Positions 53,416 through 64,000 of a DNA stretch of 64,000 nucleotides are shown one piece after another. How positions within the stretch are numbered: the first letter of the stretch is position 1; the number at the start of each line of letters is the position of its first letter. Both the position numbers and the translations under genes were made by a program. A model generated the notes under the pieces. The model was not told where the DNA came from. It did not search any database and was given only the letters and a program-made list of their open reading frames with translations. This DNA is from Putridiphycobacter sp965230195 (lineage in GTDB: Bacteria; Bacteroidota; Bacteroidia; Flavobacteriales_D; Crocinitomicaceae), in the NCBI GenBank assembly GCA_965230195.1, contig OZ245997.1:1364001-1428000 (forward strand), in the 5' to 3' direction.

Positions 53416-56101
53416 TCAGTCGTTTGAATGGAGAATACGGCTCAGAGTTTCCGTGGGTGCAGCGTCATCATCAGAATACACATCGGGTGTTGTTAAATCA
53501 TCATCAACTTCTCTTCGCTCCTTATCCTCTTTGGTTTTGTCCGCCCAGGTTCGACGAGAGGCCACTGTTCCATCCGCAGAGCCATCTTCATGGAGATCGC
53601 CTCGTGCTCTGCTTATCCATTCCTTCTCTTTTGTTAAGTCATCGGCACGTTCCCTCAGTGTTGAGATGCTCCGTTCGACATCCACTGCCGAAGGGGTTGA
53701 CAGCGTTCCTTCCCTTGACATGAGAGAAGAGCGATTGGCTGTCTTATCTCTGAGATCTTCTAATTCTTGCATTATTTCTTGAAGATGGAGTTGGAGTTGA
53801 GAACCCATTTCTGTGCTGCTGGGCTCTGTCGTTAGCTGCATCATCTTTGACACGAGAGACTCTGTCTTGTTCAGAGAAGCGGTCACCGTCAATGACATCT
53901 CTTCCACTTCGAGATCCGAACCCGGTGCTGTCCTGCGTACCTTTTCGAGACCGGCAAGGGCCAGATTCACGACGGCTTCTTGCTGTTCGGCCAGATTGGC
54001 AGCCATGGTCAATTCCATATGCAGACGCTTTTCCATGACACTCCTCATATGTTGAGGCTGCATTGTTGTGCAGGCTGTCTTCAGAGCTCGCACGGCCTCT
54101 TCGACATCGACGGCACGTGTACGCAGCTCCGTTTTAAGTTGCTCCTCTGAAAGCAGGGCAGCATTGGGGACGGGTTTATTGGAAGGTTGAGGCAGTTTGC
54201 CGAGCGCTGAGCGCATGGGACGAGGGGCCGGCTCTTCACGCGGTTGAGGAGAAGGCGACGGCGGCGGCCACGTAAATTTATTCCCTTTCGATCGCGTCAC
54301 GACCGGACTCCTGTTCTCAGGCGATGGCTGATCTGCAAAGGGGCTGTTCTCAGGTATCTTCTTCTCTTTGATGCTATGCGCATCGATCTTTCTCTCACTA
54401 TCGATAGGCGGCGATGCGTCGCTCTGCGATTTGGGAAGATCCTGTTCTTCGACAGAAGCCGAAAGAGATGTGAGAACGAGATGCGTCTGCTGTGCTAGTG
54501 TCACAGCATCGATGGGAATCTCTTCATCTTCTGGAAGACTCCTTGACGATGCCATTGCTTCTTGCTCTTCCTCAACCGTCGGTAGCACCGGCGCGTGTTC
54601 TCCCGTGTCCAAAATTGCTTGTTGTCCGGTTTTGTTCTCTTTACCCTCACGATCCATTTGCGTTTGTCTCAACTGCACTTCATGAGGCAACGGCCACGGA
54701 ACCAGATCTGGATGTTCTGCATTGAGGACGCCGTCTGGCACCTCAGCCCGACGTCGAATGTCTTCCTCTCGTCGCATCTCCTCCTCCGCGTCATCCTGAA
54801 TCTCGGAAACGCCTCCGGAATGTTCATAGCGGTCGCCGCTGTTGCGGCGGCAGGCTGAGGTCGACGTCGTTGCAGAATCGGATGGTGCAAGGGATGGGGA
54901 TCCGATGCCGAACTTACCCGTCGTTCCTTGAGACAACAGTCCACTGTGTGTCTCTTCGACGCCCGGGTGACGATGCGCATCCAAACTGTCACGTTTCGTT
55001 GTGAAGATTTTGCTGTCCATTCTCTGGAAGCTCTTCGATTGGGCCTCAGCCTTCTCCATTTGCGCATTCATCAAATCCGTGTACTCTTTCTGTGAACACC
55101 ACCATCCCATCACACACGCCATAACAGCAACAGCTAGACATTGATGTGACACATACCCTGATGCCATTCAACGCTTCTTGAAGATCTTCATTTTCAGCCA
55201 TCAACTCCTTCTGTTTCTCCTCGTAAGCTGTGACGATCATTTTAACCATGGTCTCATCAAGCTTCGGGCCGCGGTTGGCTGATCTCTTCGGATTTCCATT
55301 GCGACCAGGCTGCACAACAGACAACACGATGTCCATACAGTACAGTACTGATGCCGAAGACAGACAGAGACCATCATGTCATCTATTTTCGATGTCATCT
55401 TGTTCTTGTCCTTCTGCTGCTGTTGCGGTGCCTGTTGCCTTAACATACCCACGATTTCCATGCTTGCTGTAAAGTCTCGTCTTCTTTCTGCCAAGTAATT
55501 GCGAAGCTTCTCTTGAAGCCACTCGTACTGAAGCTCCTTGCGACGAATTTCGTGCTGAAATTGAACTTGGCGCCTCGTCAGGTTATTGCAGTGCTTCTGC
55601 AGGGCGTCCCGATCTCGAACCATGACAGCCAGTTCTTCTGAATGTCGATCCACTTCTTGACGCCCCTGTCACATCACACAATGCGATCATACACCCGTAC
55701 GCACGTATACAGCAGTGGAGATGCACTCGAATTTTGAGTGTGGCTATATCACGTTCTTTGACCTCTATCTCCTTACGGAGTCGAGATAAATTCTGCTCGT
55801 ACGTCTGCGCTTCGACGCGTAATCTTTTGTGCTCGGCTTGAGCATCTTCTTTAAGAAACTGCTCGTGCTGGAGCTTTTGGAGCAAACTGTATACACAGTT
55901 CAATGTGGCAGCGATATCTTCCGGCGTCCCCGTCAGAAAGTTAATCCGCCCGGAAAATCCAAAACCTGCATCTGGCGTTTCGCAAGAGCTGACCGCGTCA
56001 TGAAGGAAATGGACTTCTGAGAGAGGACTGGAGTTGAATGGCAGCGCCTTGAAGATTATCTGGCGCCGCAAAGGACGGTCCTTTGGCCCAACTTGAAACA
56101 T
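53416..56101 (-). CDS. ADIP/SSX2IP/Msd1-like coiled-coil protein
   Basis: At least four exons run from the ATG at 56101 (MFQVGPK). The N-terminal region GTPEDIAATLNCVYSLLQKL, followed by long heptad-rich helices (YEQNLSRLRKEIEVKERDI, AVMVRDRDALQKHCNNLTRR, QFQHEIRRKELQYEWLQEKL), has the order seen in the ADIP family: a short globular start, then EHEIRRKE-type coiled coil. After QQQQKDKNK come DETMVKMIVTAYEEKQKEL, EYTDLMNAQMEKAEAQS and a long disordered, proline- and acid-rich tail with further coiled coil (LQLHLQEIMQELEDLRDKT). ADIP/SSX2IP and yeast Msd1 anchor microtubules at centrosomes or spindle poles, so a microtubule-organising role is the best guess. The exon 1-2 intron begins GTGCATCTCC and ends GTGACAG. 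The first ATG could lie upstream. Confidence 0.65.
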
Positions 56102-56363
56102 CCGATGCCGTATCCGAGCCTCCACCGTAATCGACAGCGCCGGAATGTGACAGCGGACTGCGCCGTCGTCGTGCCGAAAAGTCCGCCAGTTTACAGTATA
56201 CAAAAAAAGGAAGAAGCGCGCGTCTTGTGAAATTCGCTCGTTCAAGACGGCGGAGAAGTGGATGGTGCGAAACGGATGTTATTTATCTTCTTTCTAAGAC
56301 AAATGCCAAACAACCGCCGCAGTTCAAATGCACACGATATGATCATTTCGATCGTCACATCGA

Positions 56364-57084
56364 CTAGACGTCGGTAACCGGATGACGATCGGCGACGGCG
56401 TCGCTCGACGCCTCCGATCGATCTAATCGCTCCGATCGATCGCCCTCGTTTTCCACAGCGACAGGTAGCGGAATGGGATCCAATGGCTTTGTCGTGACGC
56501 GCGGGTCATCCACGGCAACGTCCCGCATCAATCTACATAACAATCAACATGGCACGCTGCAATCGAAGGCAAATGGGGCGCGACTTCTCATAGACTGGTG
56601 GGTCTGGTGGGTTATCGCTCATCTCTTCGTCTTCGTAATCGACGTTGATGAAGAATCCGACGCGAACGAATTCACGATCGAGGAACGAGCAGGACAATAC
56701 GACACCCGTATTGCCAATCAAATCATCCGACGGTATCTTTGTCCCGTCCGGAGCTTCTGCCTAGAAACGGACGCACCGTCATGTCAACAATGCCTCTCTG
56801 GCCCAGACAGACGCACCTCAAGCACAAACTTGTAGGTGCCTGCAGAAATGGGTCCGACCAATACGTTCTCGAGTTCTTGATCCAATGCGGCATCGTTTGC
56901 ACAACTAAGGTAGAGGACCTTCCATTCGAGGTCTAGAGCAGAGGCTGATGCGTGAAGGGCCTGAAAGGATCGTACCGTCTTCTAGGTCTTGAAGCGCCTC
57001 GTACGTCACTTCGAACTTAAAGGGATCCGTAAAGCGTGCCGGATTGTTCAAAACGGTCACTTTCTTGATGCTCACGCCCGCCAT
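56364..57084 (-). CDS. ASF1: histone chaperone ASF1
   Basis: Four exons (57084-56976, 56932-56817, 56760-56549, 56532-56364) sum to 201 codons in frame. Motifs in order: MAGVSIKKVTVLNNPARFTD, FKFEVTYEALQDLED|DLEWKVLYLSCA, LDQELENVLVGPISAGTYKF, EAPDGTKIPSDDLIGNTGVV, LDREFVRVGFFINVDY, LQRAILM and DPRVT. This is the complete immunoglobulin-like ASF1 core. ASF1 carries H3-H4 dimers to CAF-1 and HIRA for nucleosome assembly in the nucleus. The last junction needs a 16-nt GT-AG intron (56533-56548) to restore the conserved LQR(N)IL; a 25-nt GC-AG alternative would give LQLM instead. The stop is TAG at 56364. The start codon lies 40 bp from that of coproporphyrinogen oxidase on the other strand. Confidence 0.95.
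56533..56548 (-). other. candidate 16-nt spliceosomal intron in ASF1
   Basis: The minus strand reads GTTGATTGTTATGTAG. Without removal, the ASF1 frame ends at the TAG inside it. With removal, the frame continues to DPRVT and the conserved LQRAIL is restored. Confidence 0.6.
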
Positions 57085-57124
57085 CAATACACAATGACGT
57101 CGTCGATACTGTCAGCAGTTCGAA
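57085..57124. promoter_or_regulatory. 40-bp bidirectional start region, ASF1 / CPOX
   Basis: Only 40 bp lie between the divergent ATGs. Either the 5' UTRs overlap the other gene, or one gene uses a downstream start (CPOX has several in-frame ATGs). Confidence 0.5.
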
Positions 57125-58345
57125 ATGGAACCTTCAATGAAAACGGTTCATCGAATCATTTCATCACGTACAGAAGACAGCCGATCTGTTCCTGTTGTCA
57201 TGAACGCTGCATTGACGTCGACGCGGGCGCCCTGTTGTCTAACGCGATCGACGACGTCGCGTTTCGAGAAACAACGCGGCATTCTATCGACGGGTCGCCG
57301 CTTGCTCAATGTCAACCGACGAAAGTCGGTGGGGCGTTTCGCTATGATCGAAGACGAGAAGATGGTCGATTCGACACCGACATCGCTCCTACGCGAAGGA
57401 ATCGATGATGCCGATAGTCTTCGTGGGCGATTCGAATCGATCATTCGCCAATCGCAGGATGCTATCTGCCATGCCGTGGAAGAGGTCGATGGGACGACCT
57501 TTCACGAAGATTCCTGGGTCCGTCCTGCAGGAGGTGGCGGCATCAGTCGCGTCTTACAGGATGGTCATGTCTGGGAGAAAGCGGGCGTCAACATCTCCGT
57601 TGTTTATGGGACGATGGCTCCCGAGGCATACCGCGCGGCAACGCAGAAACAGGGAAAGGGACAAGAGATGACACTGCCGTCGGATCCCGTACCCTTTTTC
57701 GCTTCCGGGATCAGTTCCGTCATGCATCCACACAATCCCCACGCCCCGACGATGCATTTCAACTACCGTTACTTTGAGACGGATCAGTGGGGACACGTTC
57801 CACCGCAGTGGTGGTTTGGTGGGGGGACGGATATCACACCGAGTTATGTGATCGAAGACGACATGCGTCATTTTCACGGGACATACAAGTCTGTCTGCGA
57901 TCGCCACGATCCTTCCTTCTTTCCGAAATTCAAGTCCTGGTGCGATGACTACTTTCTCATCAAGCATCGAAACGAGCGACGTGGACTGGGAGGAATTTTC
58001 TTCGACGATCTGAACGATCGTGATCCCGAGACCCTTCTCGCGTTTTCGAAGGATTGCATGGATCACGTCGTCGAATCGTACATTCCTCTGATTGTCAAGC
58101 ACAAGGACGATCCTTTTACCGAAGATCAGAAAAAATGGCAGCAGATGCGACGTGGACGCTACGTCGAATTCAATCTGGTCTACGATCGAGGGACAACGTT
58201 CGGTTTGCGTACGGGAGGACGTATCGAGAGCATTCTCATGTCGTTGCCCTTGACGGCACGATGGGAGTACGATCAGCAACCAGCAGATGGATCACCCGAG
58301 GCCGTTTTGCTCGATCATTGCCGGAATCCACGCGATTGGGTTTAA
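57125..58345 (+). CDS. HEMF: oxygen-dependent coproporphyrinogen-III oxidase
   Basis: A single open frame of 406 aa from the ATG at 57125, with no intron needed. The N-terminal ~80 residues are Ser/Arg/Thr-rich, like an organelle transit peptide. Family motifs follow: WVRPAGGGGISRVLQDG, WEKAGVNISVVYG, FFASGISSVMHP, HFNYRYFETD, WWFGGGTDITPSYV, HFHGTYKSVCDRH, KSWCDDYFLIKHRNERRGLG, GGIFFDDLNDRD, RRGRYVEFNLVYDRGTTFGL, RIESILMSLPLTARW and a DWV end. This is HemF-type, the O2-requiring enzyme that decarboxylates coproporphyrinogen III to protoporphyrinogen IX in heme and chlorophyll synthesis. In plants and algae it is plastidic, which fits the leader. The true start could be a later ATG, as the first lies only 40 bp from ASF1. 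Confidence 0.97.
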   Translation: MEPSMKTVHRIISSRTEDSRSVPVVMNAALTSTRAPCCLTRSTTSRFEKQRGILSTGRRLLNVNRRKSVGRFAMIEDEKMVDSTPTSLLREGIDDADSLRGRFESIIRQSQDAICHAVEEVDGTTFHEDSWVRPAGGGGISRVLQDGHVWEKAGVNISVVYGTMAPEAYRAATQKQGKGQEMTLPSDPVPFFASGISSVMHPHNPHAPTMHFNYRYFETDQWGHVPPQWWFGGGTDITPSYVIEDDMRHFHGTYKSVCDRHDPSFFPKFKSWCDDYFLIKHRNERRGLGGIFFDDLNDRDPETLLAFSKDCMDHVVESYIPLIVKHKDDPFTEDQKKWQQMRRGRYVEFNLVYDRGTTFGLRTGGRIESILMSLPLTARWEYDQQPADGSPEAVLLDHCRNPRDWV

Positions 58346-58714
58346 ACCATCGACATATGTTGTTCTCTTTTGTAGCCCTATTGTTTAAACGCATGTCTCA
58401 CTCAATGTCTCATGCCTAGGGTGGTTCAAAAGGAGTGAGATGCAACGGTAGGAGACGATTCGCCGTGCGCGGGATATTGTAGATGCAATGTTCATTGTAT
58501 GGACTCTTGCTATCGTCTGGCGCCACGGCAAAGAGATACGGGTCCCAGGCCACCTCCAGTGGTAGTGAGGATGATCGGCGTCGGCTTTCGATGATGGGAC
58601 AGGCCGAGTGTCTTTCGTCTGGAGGCCGGGATGGACCTTCGTCGGTCGCTCGCGGAGCGATTCCTTCCGATTCCATTTTCGAAAACCGTCTGCAGACGAC
58701 GATGTGACGTGCGA
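58346..58714. other. convergent 3' regions of CPOX and the helicase
   Basis: No gene is recognised. The ORFs here are short and without motifs. Confidence 0.45.
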
Positions 58715-61416
58715 TTACAGTAGAAGTTGCTCATCAATGAGATACTGACTCTGCTGGATATACTGTAGCCATGCGCGCCACATACCATCGGATTCGAGGG
58801 TCTGTGGATTGCCAATCACAATGAGGCCTCTCCTGGCGCGTGTGATGGCCACATTGAACCGACGGTAATCGCCGAGGAATCCAACTTCGCCTGAAGGGTT
58901 CGATCGGACAGAAGAGAAAACAATCACATCTTTCTCTCTTCCCTAAACGTCCGTTTGATGAGGGACCAAGCGAGAATGGAAGAGAGGGATAAGTGGGTGT
59001 ACTTGATAGCCATCGACTGTCTTGACTTCGATGACTTTGCTCAAAGATTCGTCCATTGACTCGTTTTCCTGGTACGTTTGATATCCATCGGCTTTCAGAT
59101 ACTGTTTGATCGTCTGGACTTGAGCAGCGTAGGGCGAGATCACACCGATATCTGTGTGGCAGACCCCTTTGCCTTTGAGCAGACGCTTTACAACAGACAC
59201 GACGATCTAGTGCACAGAGATGGCGGCTTAGGACGACAGGGCGTATGGTTGGTATCTGTGCAGAGGTACCTGTGCTTCCTTCTTGTTTAGTTTGGATGTT
59301 CCGCTGCCATTCGTCTCCTCTCTTCCGGTGGTGGTCGAGACAAAGAGCAGAGGTGCAGCCTTGAGCTCATCACTGTCCTTTTCCTTGACCCAAGGGATGC
59401 CAGCTGGCGGTATCCTTATGTCGACATCGAAGGCATCTTTGAGTGCTCCGTCATAGAACTGCTCCGAGGGCCATCGGCTCAGAACCGGATGCATTCGGTA
59501 CTGCTCGCGAAGCATGGTTGTCTGTATATTCTTAAATAATGGCTCTACGAAAGAGCTCCAGCTGCGGATCCTCTCCGGAGGGAAGGACAGAAGCGACAGT
59601 GTCTTAGAGACAGCGTGATTGGAGGCGATTTGCTCCTTCATGACGACAAACCTCTGGAACAGACTAACGCCAAGAATGCGGTTAGTCTCCGTCTCTTGAC
59701 TGAGCACCGTTGGCGGCAGTTGCTGATGGTCTCCAATGAGGACCACCTACATCCACAATCGCTCTGTTCTCCTGCTCTGCCGTAGTATGCGAGAGTACAG
59801 AGGCATCTTCTTTGGCCTTTACTAAGGGCACCAATCCTTCCGGCTCCGTACACTGTGTCGTTTCATCCAAGACGATGAAGCTGAATTTTATCCCCTCCAG
59901 CAAATCGGATCCAGCGCCGATGCACGTGGCACAGATGACATCTGCAGAGGCCACAACTTCCTTTGAAAGGTCATCGATCATCGTCTTGAGCTTCTTTGTG
60001 TTCATTCCCATATCTCGGTGCAGAAATCCGATATCTCGGCCATGGACCTTTCCCTTGAGAGAACGCAGACGATGGACTTCTTCTCGAATGTGCTCGACTT
60101 CTTTCATCTGTGGATGTTGTTGGAGAAGAGCATCCAGAGTGCGCTTCTGCAGGTCTTCTGTCACGCGTACTGGTTGACCCAGACGGACGGCATTCAGGCC
60201 AAGCCTCAGGCAACCGGAGAGCAGTTGATCTACGGCGACATTGCTCTGGGCTGTGGCAAGAATAGGCCCTTCATTCGTATGCACTTCTCTCCAGGCTTTG
60301 ATCAGATGCACGGCTGTCCATGTCTTTCCCGTTCCGGGCGGTCCTTGAATCAGAGTGAGCCGATGCTCCAGACCATTACAAATGGCATGGGTTTGGCTCT
60401 CGTTTAGACCTGAGCCGCCAAAAAAATTTTGCTGCAATTTTGCTCGAATGCTGTTCAGTCTTTCTGACGAGAGCGGGCTTTGCATGGACCGCAGCACATG
60501 ACCCATCTCTTGATGGTCATTTGCCATTGGGACGCTCGACAGACACCCACGCAGAATCAGAGACACATCCGGCGCCCTGCAACATCACTCCATTGGCAAC
60601 ATATCGTAGTGATGGAGTCCGATGACCTGTTTTGTTGGTCTGGGGTGAGATGCACCAGGGCAGTCGGTATGATGCATGCTCTAAGCCACCGTGGCGGATT
60701 GCTCATCGACCAGGTGGTTACGGCTGCCAGTGCTTTCTGCATTCTGTCATAGGCCACTTTGTTGCTGCCTTTGTCCAATCTCCATTCCGTGCTGAGCAAG
60801 TCGTCGGGTACGTTGTCGAATACGACGGAGAGATAAGACATTCGCCTTTCGTACACGACCCCTTCTGCATCGACAGCTTTCAGCGGCGATGACCTGTCAT
60901 CTCACACATTTCTCACTCTTTGCACAAATCAGACATCCAATCACACCTGCTAATCGTCACGAGATCTCCATGAGTGAAAATGTGAGAAAACATCTTCTCT
61001 CTTTGTTGGGAGAAGCGCACGATGCGTTTGTCGAACAATCGTCCATGGAATCGTGCTTGGCAGTACGTGAGGGTATACCCCTCGCGAATCAGTCTTTCCA
61101 ACGACCATGTGCGCAAACGTTCCTCGACTTGTAGCTGCTCTTCCTTCAGTTCTTGCTCGATGCAGCGGCCGAATAGAGTCCGATACCATTCAAGATCGCG
61201 ATGGCTTGGCAACGACGGTGTCTCGTTCTCCTGTGGTCGCCGTCGTCGTTTATCCCGACCTCGACTGCTGCGTTCCTGAACGGTTCGCCCAAACCAACTG
61301 GATGCCGTGTCTTGCGCTGGAGGAGGATTGAACGATCGATCTCCTCGATAAGGACTGCCGCCGCGATAAGGACCTCCTCGATGGGGACCGCCGCGATGAG
61401 GACGACCGCGATGCAT
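58715..61416 (-). CDS. UPF1-like SF1B helicase, SMUBP2/IGHMBP2-type
   Basis: Exons from the ATG at 61416. The N-terminus is an RGG-like repeat (RGRPHRGGPHRGGPYRGG), followed by the SMUBP2-type beta-barrel region (LERLIREGYTL, HGRLFDKRIVRFS, FTHGDLVTIS). The helicase core has Q/I LNESQTHAICNGL, motif I LIQGPPGTGKTW, Ia ATAQSNVAVDQLL, II FIVLDETTQCTEPE, III VVLIGDHQQLPPTV (rebuilt across a 50-nt intron), IV LREQYRMHPVLS, V VKTVDGYQ|GREKDVIVFSSVR and VI GFLGDYRRFNVAITRARRG. The end is LIDEQLLL with a stop at 58715. Family members unwind RNA or DNA 5' to 3', in translation, R-loop or telomere functions. An organellar form exists in plants; none is evident here. All NTPase residues are present. 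Motif II is DETT rather than DEAS, which is within family range. Confidence 0.88.
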
Positions 61417-61493
61417 CTGACGAATTGCGGTCACCGGGTCTCGTCGCGCAAAGAGTACGACGCGACATCTCAGAAACATCTGGCGAGAGGAGA

Positions 61494-64000
61494 ATGCGTC
61501 GCAACGAAGATAAGGAGGACGTTGCGAAATTTCTCGAACCGCGTCTCATAACGAGTTCTTCGTTGTTCGACATGTCATCCTTTCTTTCGCCTCCCGTGCC
61601 GAGACTGCTGACGATGGAACGAGGAAAAGGCGAAGTGACGTCCGAGATGGTGCAGGAAGCGGCGGAATTGCTGCGGAAATGCAAGAGACTGGACTATACA
61701 GTGTAAGAAATGTCAGATCATATGGAATGAACTAAGTATGTGCAACCAGTCAGCTCAAAAAGCCAGACGTCGCGGAGGGAAAATTCGGAGACGTTACGCG
61801 TCGATTGAGTGCGATGTTTGCCGAACAGGGCGAGGCATTACCCACAGTGAAAGGCAAGGGAGAGACATACTGTGACGCAGAGAGTGATGTGGTGTGTCAC
61901 GCAGTTCGTTATCAACCGTCAATGCGTTCGATCTGTCAAGCAACGCAGAAGAAAGAAAACGTCAGAAGGAAGAAGAACTCAGCCGATGGTCAGGTGCGTT
62001 GGAGAGGTTCGCAGAAAAGAGAGATCTCAGGCATGACGGACTGTTCCGTATAGGAACCGCTTCGGCCAAAGAAACGACAGCGGACATGCAAGGAGAAGAA
62101 AAAACCGACCACTCTCAGCACCAGATCTCCTAGTGGTATGATCTCTGTCATTGACATGAAAGGAGGGAGTAATAAATACCTTGGCTGTGGATAGAGGGGG
62201 ACATTCAGCAAGTGATGGAGGTATTAAAGAGTTGCCTGGAGAGACAGGAGGATGGCATCATGCCAGAGATGTCCGAGAATCGTCAAGAGCTGTCACATCA
62301 ACTGAAGACTTTGAATGATCGTTTTCGCCACTTAACTGTCCAGCGTCTTTTTATTTCGGCGGATGCAGATCCGCTCATGTCAGAGATACTGCGGAGTTTG
62401 GAGAGAGTGATGGCGAAAGGAATAGAGCATGATGCCCCACATGCACCTTTTCCAGTAAAGCCCTCCACAAAATCTGCAACCGTACCAATCCATGTGCTGC
62501 ATGTAGTGTTCGACAACGGAATGGACCGAGTGGACGTGTGAGATCGAAGCCGTCGAGTTCGTTCTGAGATTGATGTCAATGGATGACATTCCTCGGCGAC
62601 TGTTGCTGGACTCTGTAATCGAGACAACGGTCCACATCATAAAGGCACAATTGCATTCGCTACTACAGACCAACGCACTTAAGGATCAGCTGGGTCAGAA
62701 GACACCGTCCCTTCTTTGCTGTCTCTATGACATGTCATGGCCTATCAGGACAAGGAGAGGAGTCTGGAATCCGTCCATGGCTTCATGGAGTGGAAGTGGT
62801 GGTGCGTTTGTTCGGATGCTTCATTCAGCATGTCGCCATCGAGACATCGATTCTCATACCTCTCATCCGAACCTTGCTTCAATGTCTGCGTCCCCGCCTT
62901 CATCTCTTTCCCGTGCTTCAGAGAAATGCACTCTGTACGTGTGTGCTACCCCCACGTCACATCTGATCTTGTGCTCTAGACACCATCGTTCATTGTTTTC
63001 AATGGCAACACGAATCAAGATCCATTATTTTCGAGGAAGCAGTCGAAGTGATGGTGACGGCTGCATCAGACGAGACAGAGAATCCATCTCCCTGTGAGAT
63101 TGGCAACCACACGACCGTCAAGATGCAATGGACGACAGCATTGATGCTGTTGATCCTTCAAGTCATACCTGATCATCAGCTATTTTGCGGAACTGTTTGT
63201 TGGGGTTGAATAGTCCTCTGCGAATCTCCCATCCCCCGAAGCACCAGATGAAGCATACAAGAGTTGTCTTGATGCGGCTTTGAAGTGGGCACGCGAGTTT
63301 TGGCAACGCATGATGACGAAGTGAACACCATTCAATGCCAAACCGTTGCGATCCATAACGGTACTGGTTTCATTTCCAAAGGATTCCGTCCGATGCACGT
63401 CAGAAGACAGACAACACATCGGATGTCCGCCTGGCTCTTGAGAATCTCACCAAAGGTGATCCTGTCTTCCAGAGTGAACCAAGCATATACGCGCCTCGCT
63501 GTTGTGATAGATGTGCTGAATGTGTTGCTTCTTCCAGAGTGCCCTGCTGGCAATCTATTGATCATGGGTTTCATGCAATGGGTCTTTGCCCCCTCTCTAG
63601 GACTGAATCATCGCAGTCCTCATGTGCAGCTCCTCTGTGTCGATCTGATTGCTTCTATTCTCGTCAAGCTTTGCAATGAAGATCGACAGCTGATGCAGGA
63701 AGAGGGACGCGTTCGGGAATGCATCACGCTTTACCGTCCGTATGACGCTGGCCACGTTCACTTGGTTCCGACGGCGAGTGTCTTGCAGGACATCAGATGA
63801 AGGACTGTTCAGAGATTGAGTGTCTGTACCTGATGGTGATCGAGGAACTGAGCCAGTCTTCGTCGACAGATGTCTTTGCAAGAACAGCCCGTTCCTTCAT
63901 CTCCTGTCTGCTAGCCGAAGATCGCTATCGGAAAACTGCGGCCCATTCACAAGGAGAGGATCCAACGGAAAGCAACTGGAAGCAAGAGCTCCATCAGCAA
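61494..64000 (+). CDS. probable SCC2/NIPBL/Mis4 cohesin-loading factor (5' part, runs off the window)
   Basis: Exons beginning at ATG 61494 or 61572 (MSSFLSPPVPRLLTM) lead via a GTAAGAAATG...CAACCAG intron to LKKPDVAEGKFGDVTRRLS. Helical HEAT-type exons follow: VRLFGCFIQHVAIETSILI, SIIFEEAVEVMVTAASD and MQWTTALMLLILQ, then VLLLPECPAGNLLIMGFMQW, VQLLCVDLIASILVKL and IECLYLMVIEELSQS. The segment DVLNVLLLPECPAGNLL followed by QLLCVDLIASI matches the NIPBL pattern L..LN.PEWPAAE.LL...V..LD.LG, which is the main basis for the call. SCC2 with SCC4/MAU2 loads cohesin onto chromatin. Exon borders are incompletely worked out, and the first ~700 bp could belong to a separate small gene. It is divergent from the helicase, 77 bp between ATGs. 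Confidence 0.6.

Noticed and set aside
1..64000. tRNA or rRNA genes
   Set aside because: I looked for B-box-like GGTTCGAnnCC with matching arms and for rRNA signatures and saw none that folded convincingly by eye. A tRNAscan-type search would settle it.

Overview
This is nuclear DNA of a eukaryote. Most genes are split by GT-AG introns that are very short (about 30 to 75 nt, with one 16-nt candidate), and the products are eukaryotic housekeeping proteins. The organism is probably a plastid-bearing unicell. The evidence is a GARP/LUX-type transcription factor with the GLTRENVASHLQKYR signature and a CbbY-like HAD relative otherwise known from chloroplasts. A red alga or another alga fits, but the lineage cannot be fixed from this window.

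The window has two kinds of terrain. Three gene-dense islands hold single-copy genes. Island 1 (11.4-12.4 kb and 13.9-22.5 kb) has a GST, a LUX-like GARP factor, a UBXN4-like ERAD factor, an RtcB RNA ligase, an HNH protein and WDR46/UTP7. Island 2 (48.2-53.2 kb) has mitochondrial-type bL9, inositol-3-phosphate synthase, a GYF_2 protein and a plastid pseudo-HAD. Island 3 (53.4-64 kb) has an ADIP/SSX2IP-like coiled coil, ASF1, coproporphyrinogen oxidase, a SMUBP2-like helicase and the 5' part of a probable SCC2/NIPBL cohesin loader. Several neighbours in islands 2 and 3 are head to head with start codons only tens of bases apart.

Between the islands lies a repetitive zone in which every recognisable gene is on the minus strand. 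It holds two copies of a roughly 6-kb segment (about 1.44-7.53 and 32.09-38.15 kb). Each copy encodes a large cell-surface protein with chlamydial-Pmp-type beta-helix repeats, a cysteine-rich stalk and a multi-pass membrane domain. Copy B is open across six exons (1717 codons). Copy A has a 2-bp microsatellite expansion that breaks the frame. The zone also carries three F-box/leucine-rich-repeat genes of one family. One of them is split by a complete Ty3/gypsy-like LTR retrotransposon (25638-30450) with identical 155-bp LTRs, a CCCTC target duplication, a Gag-protease ORF with predicted membrane segments, and an RT-RNaseH-integrase ORF. The two ORFs meet at a textbook -1 frameshift signal.

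Intron positions below were placed by eye, from splice-like GT/AG pairs that restore protein-family similarity. Where exon phases were summed and gave an intact frame, the entry says so. No transcript data or database search was available.
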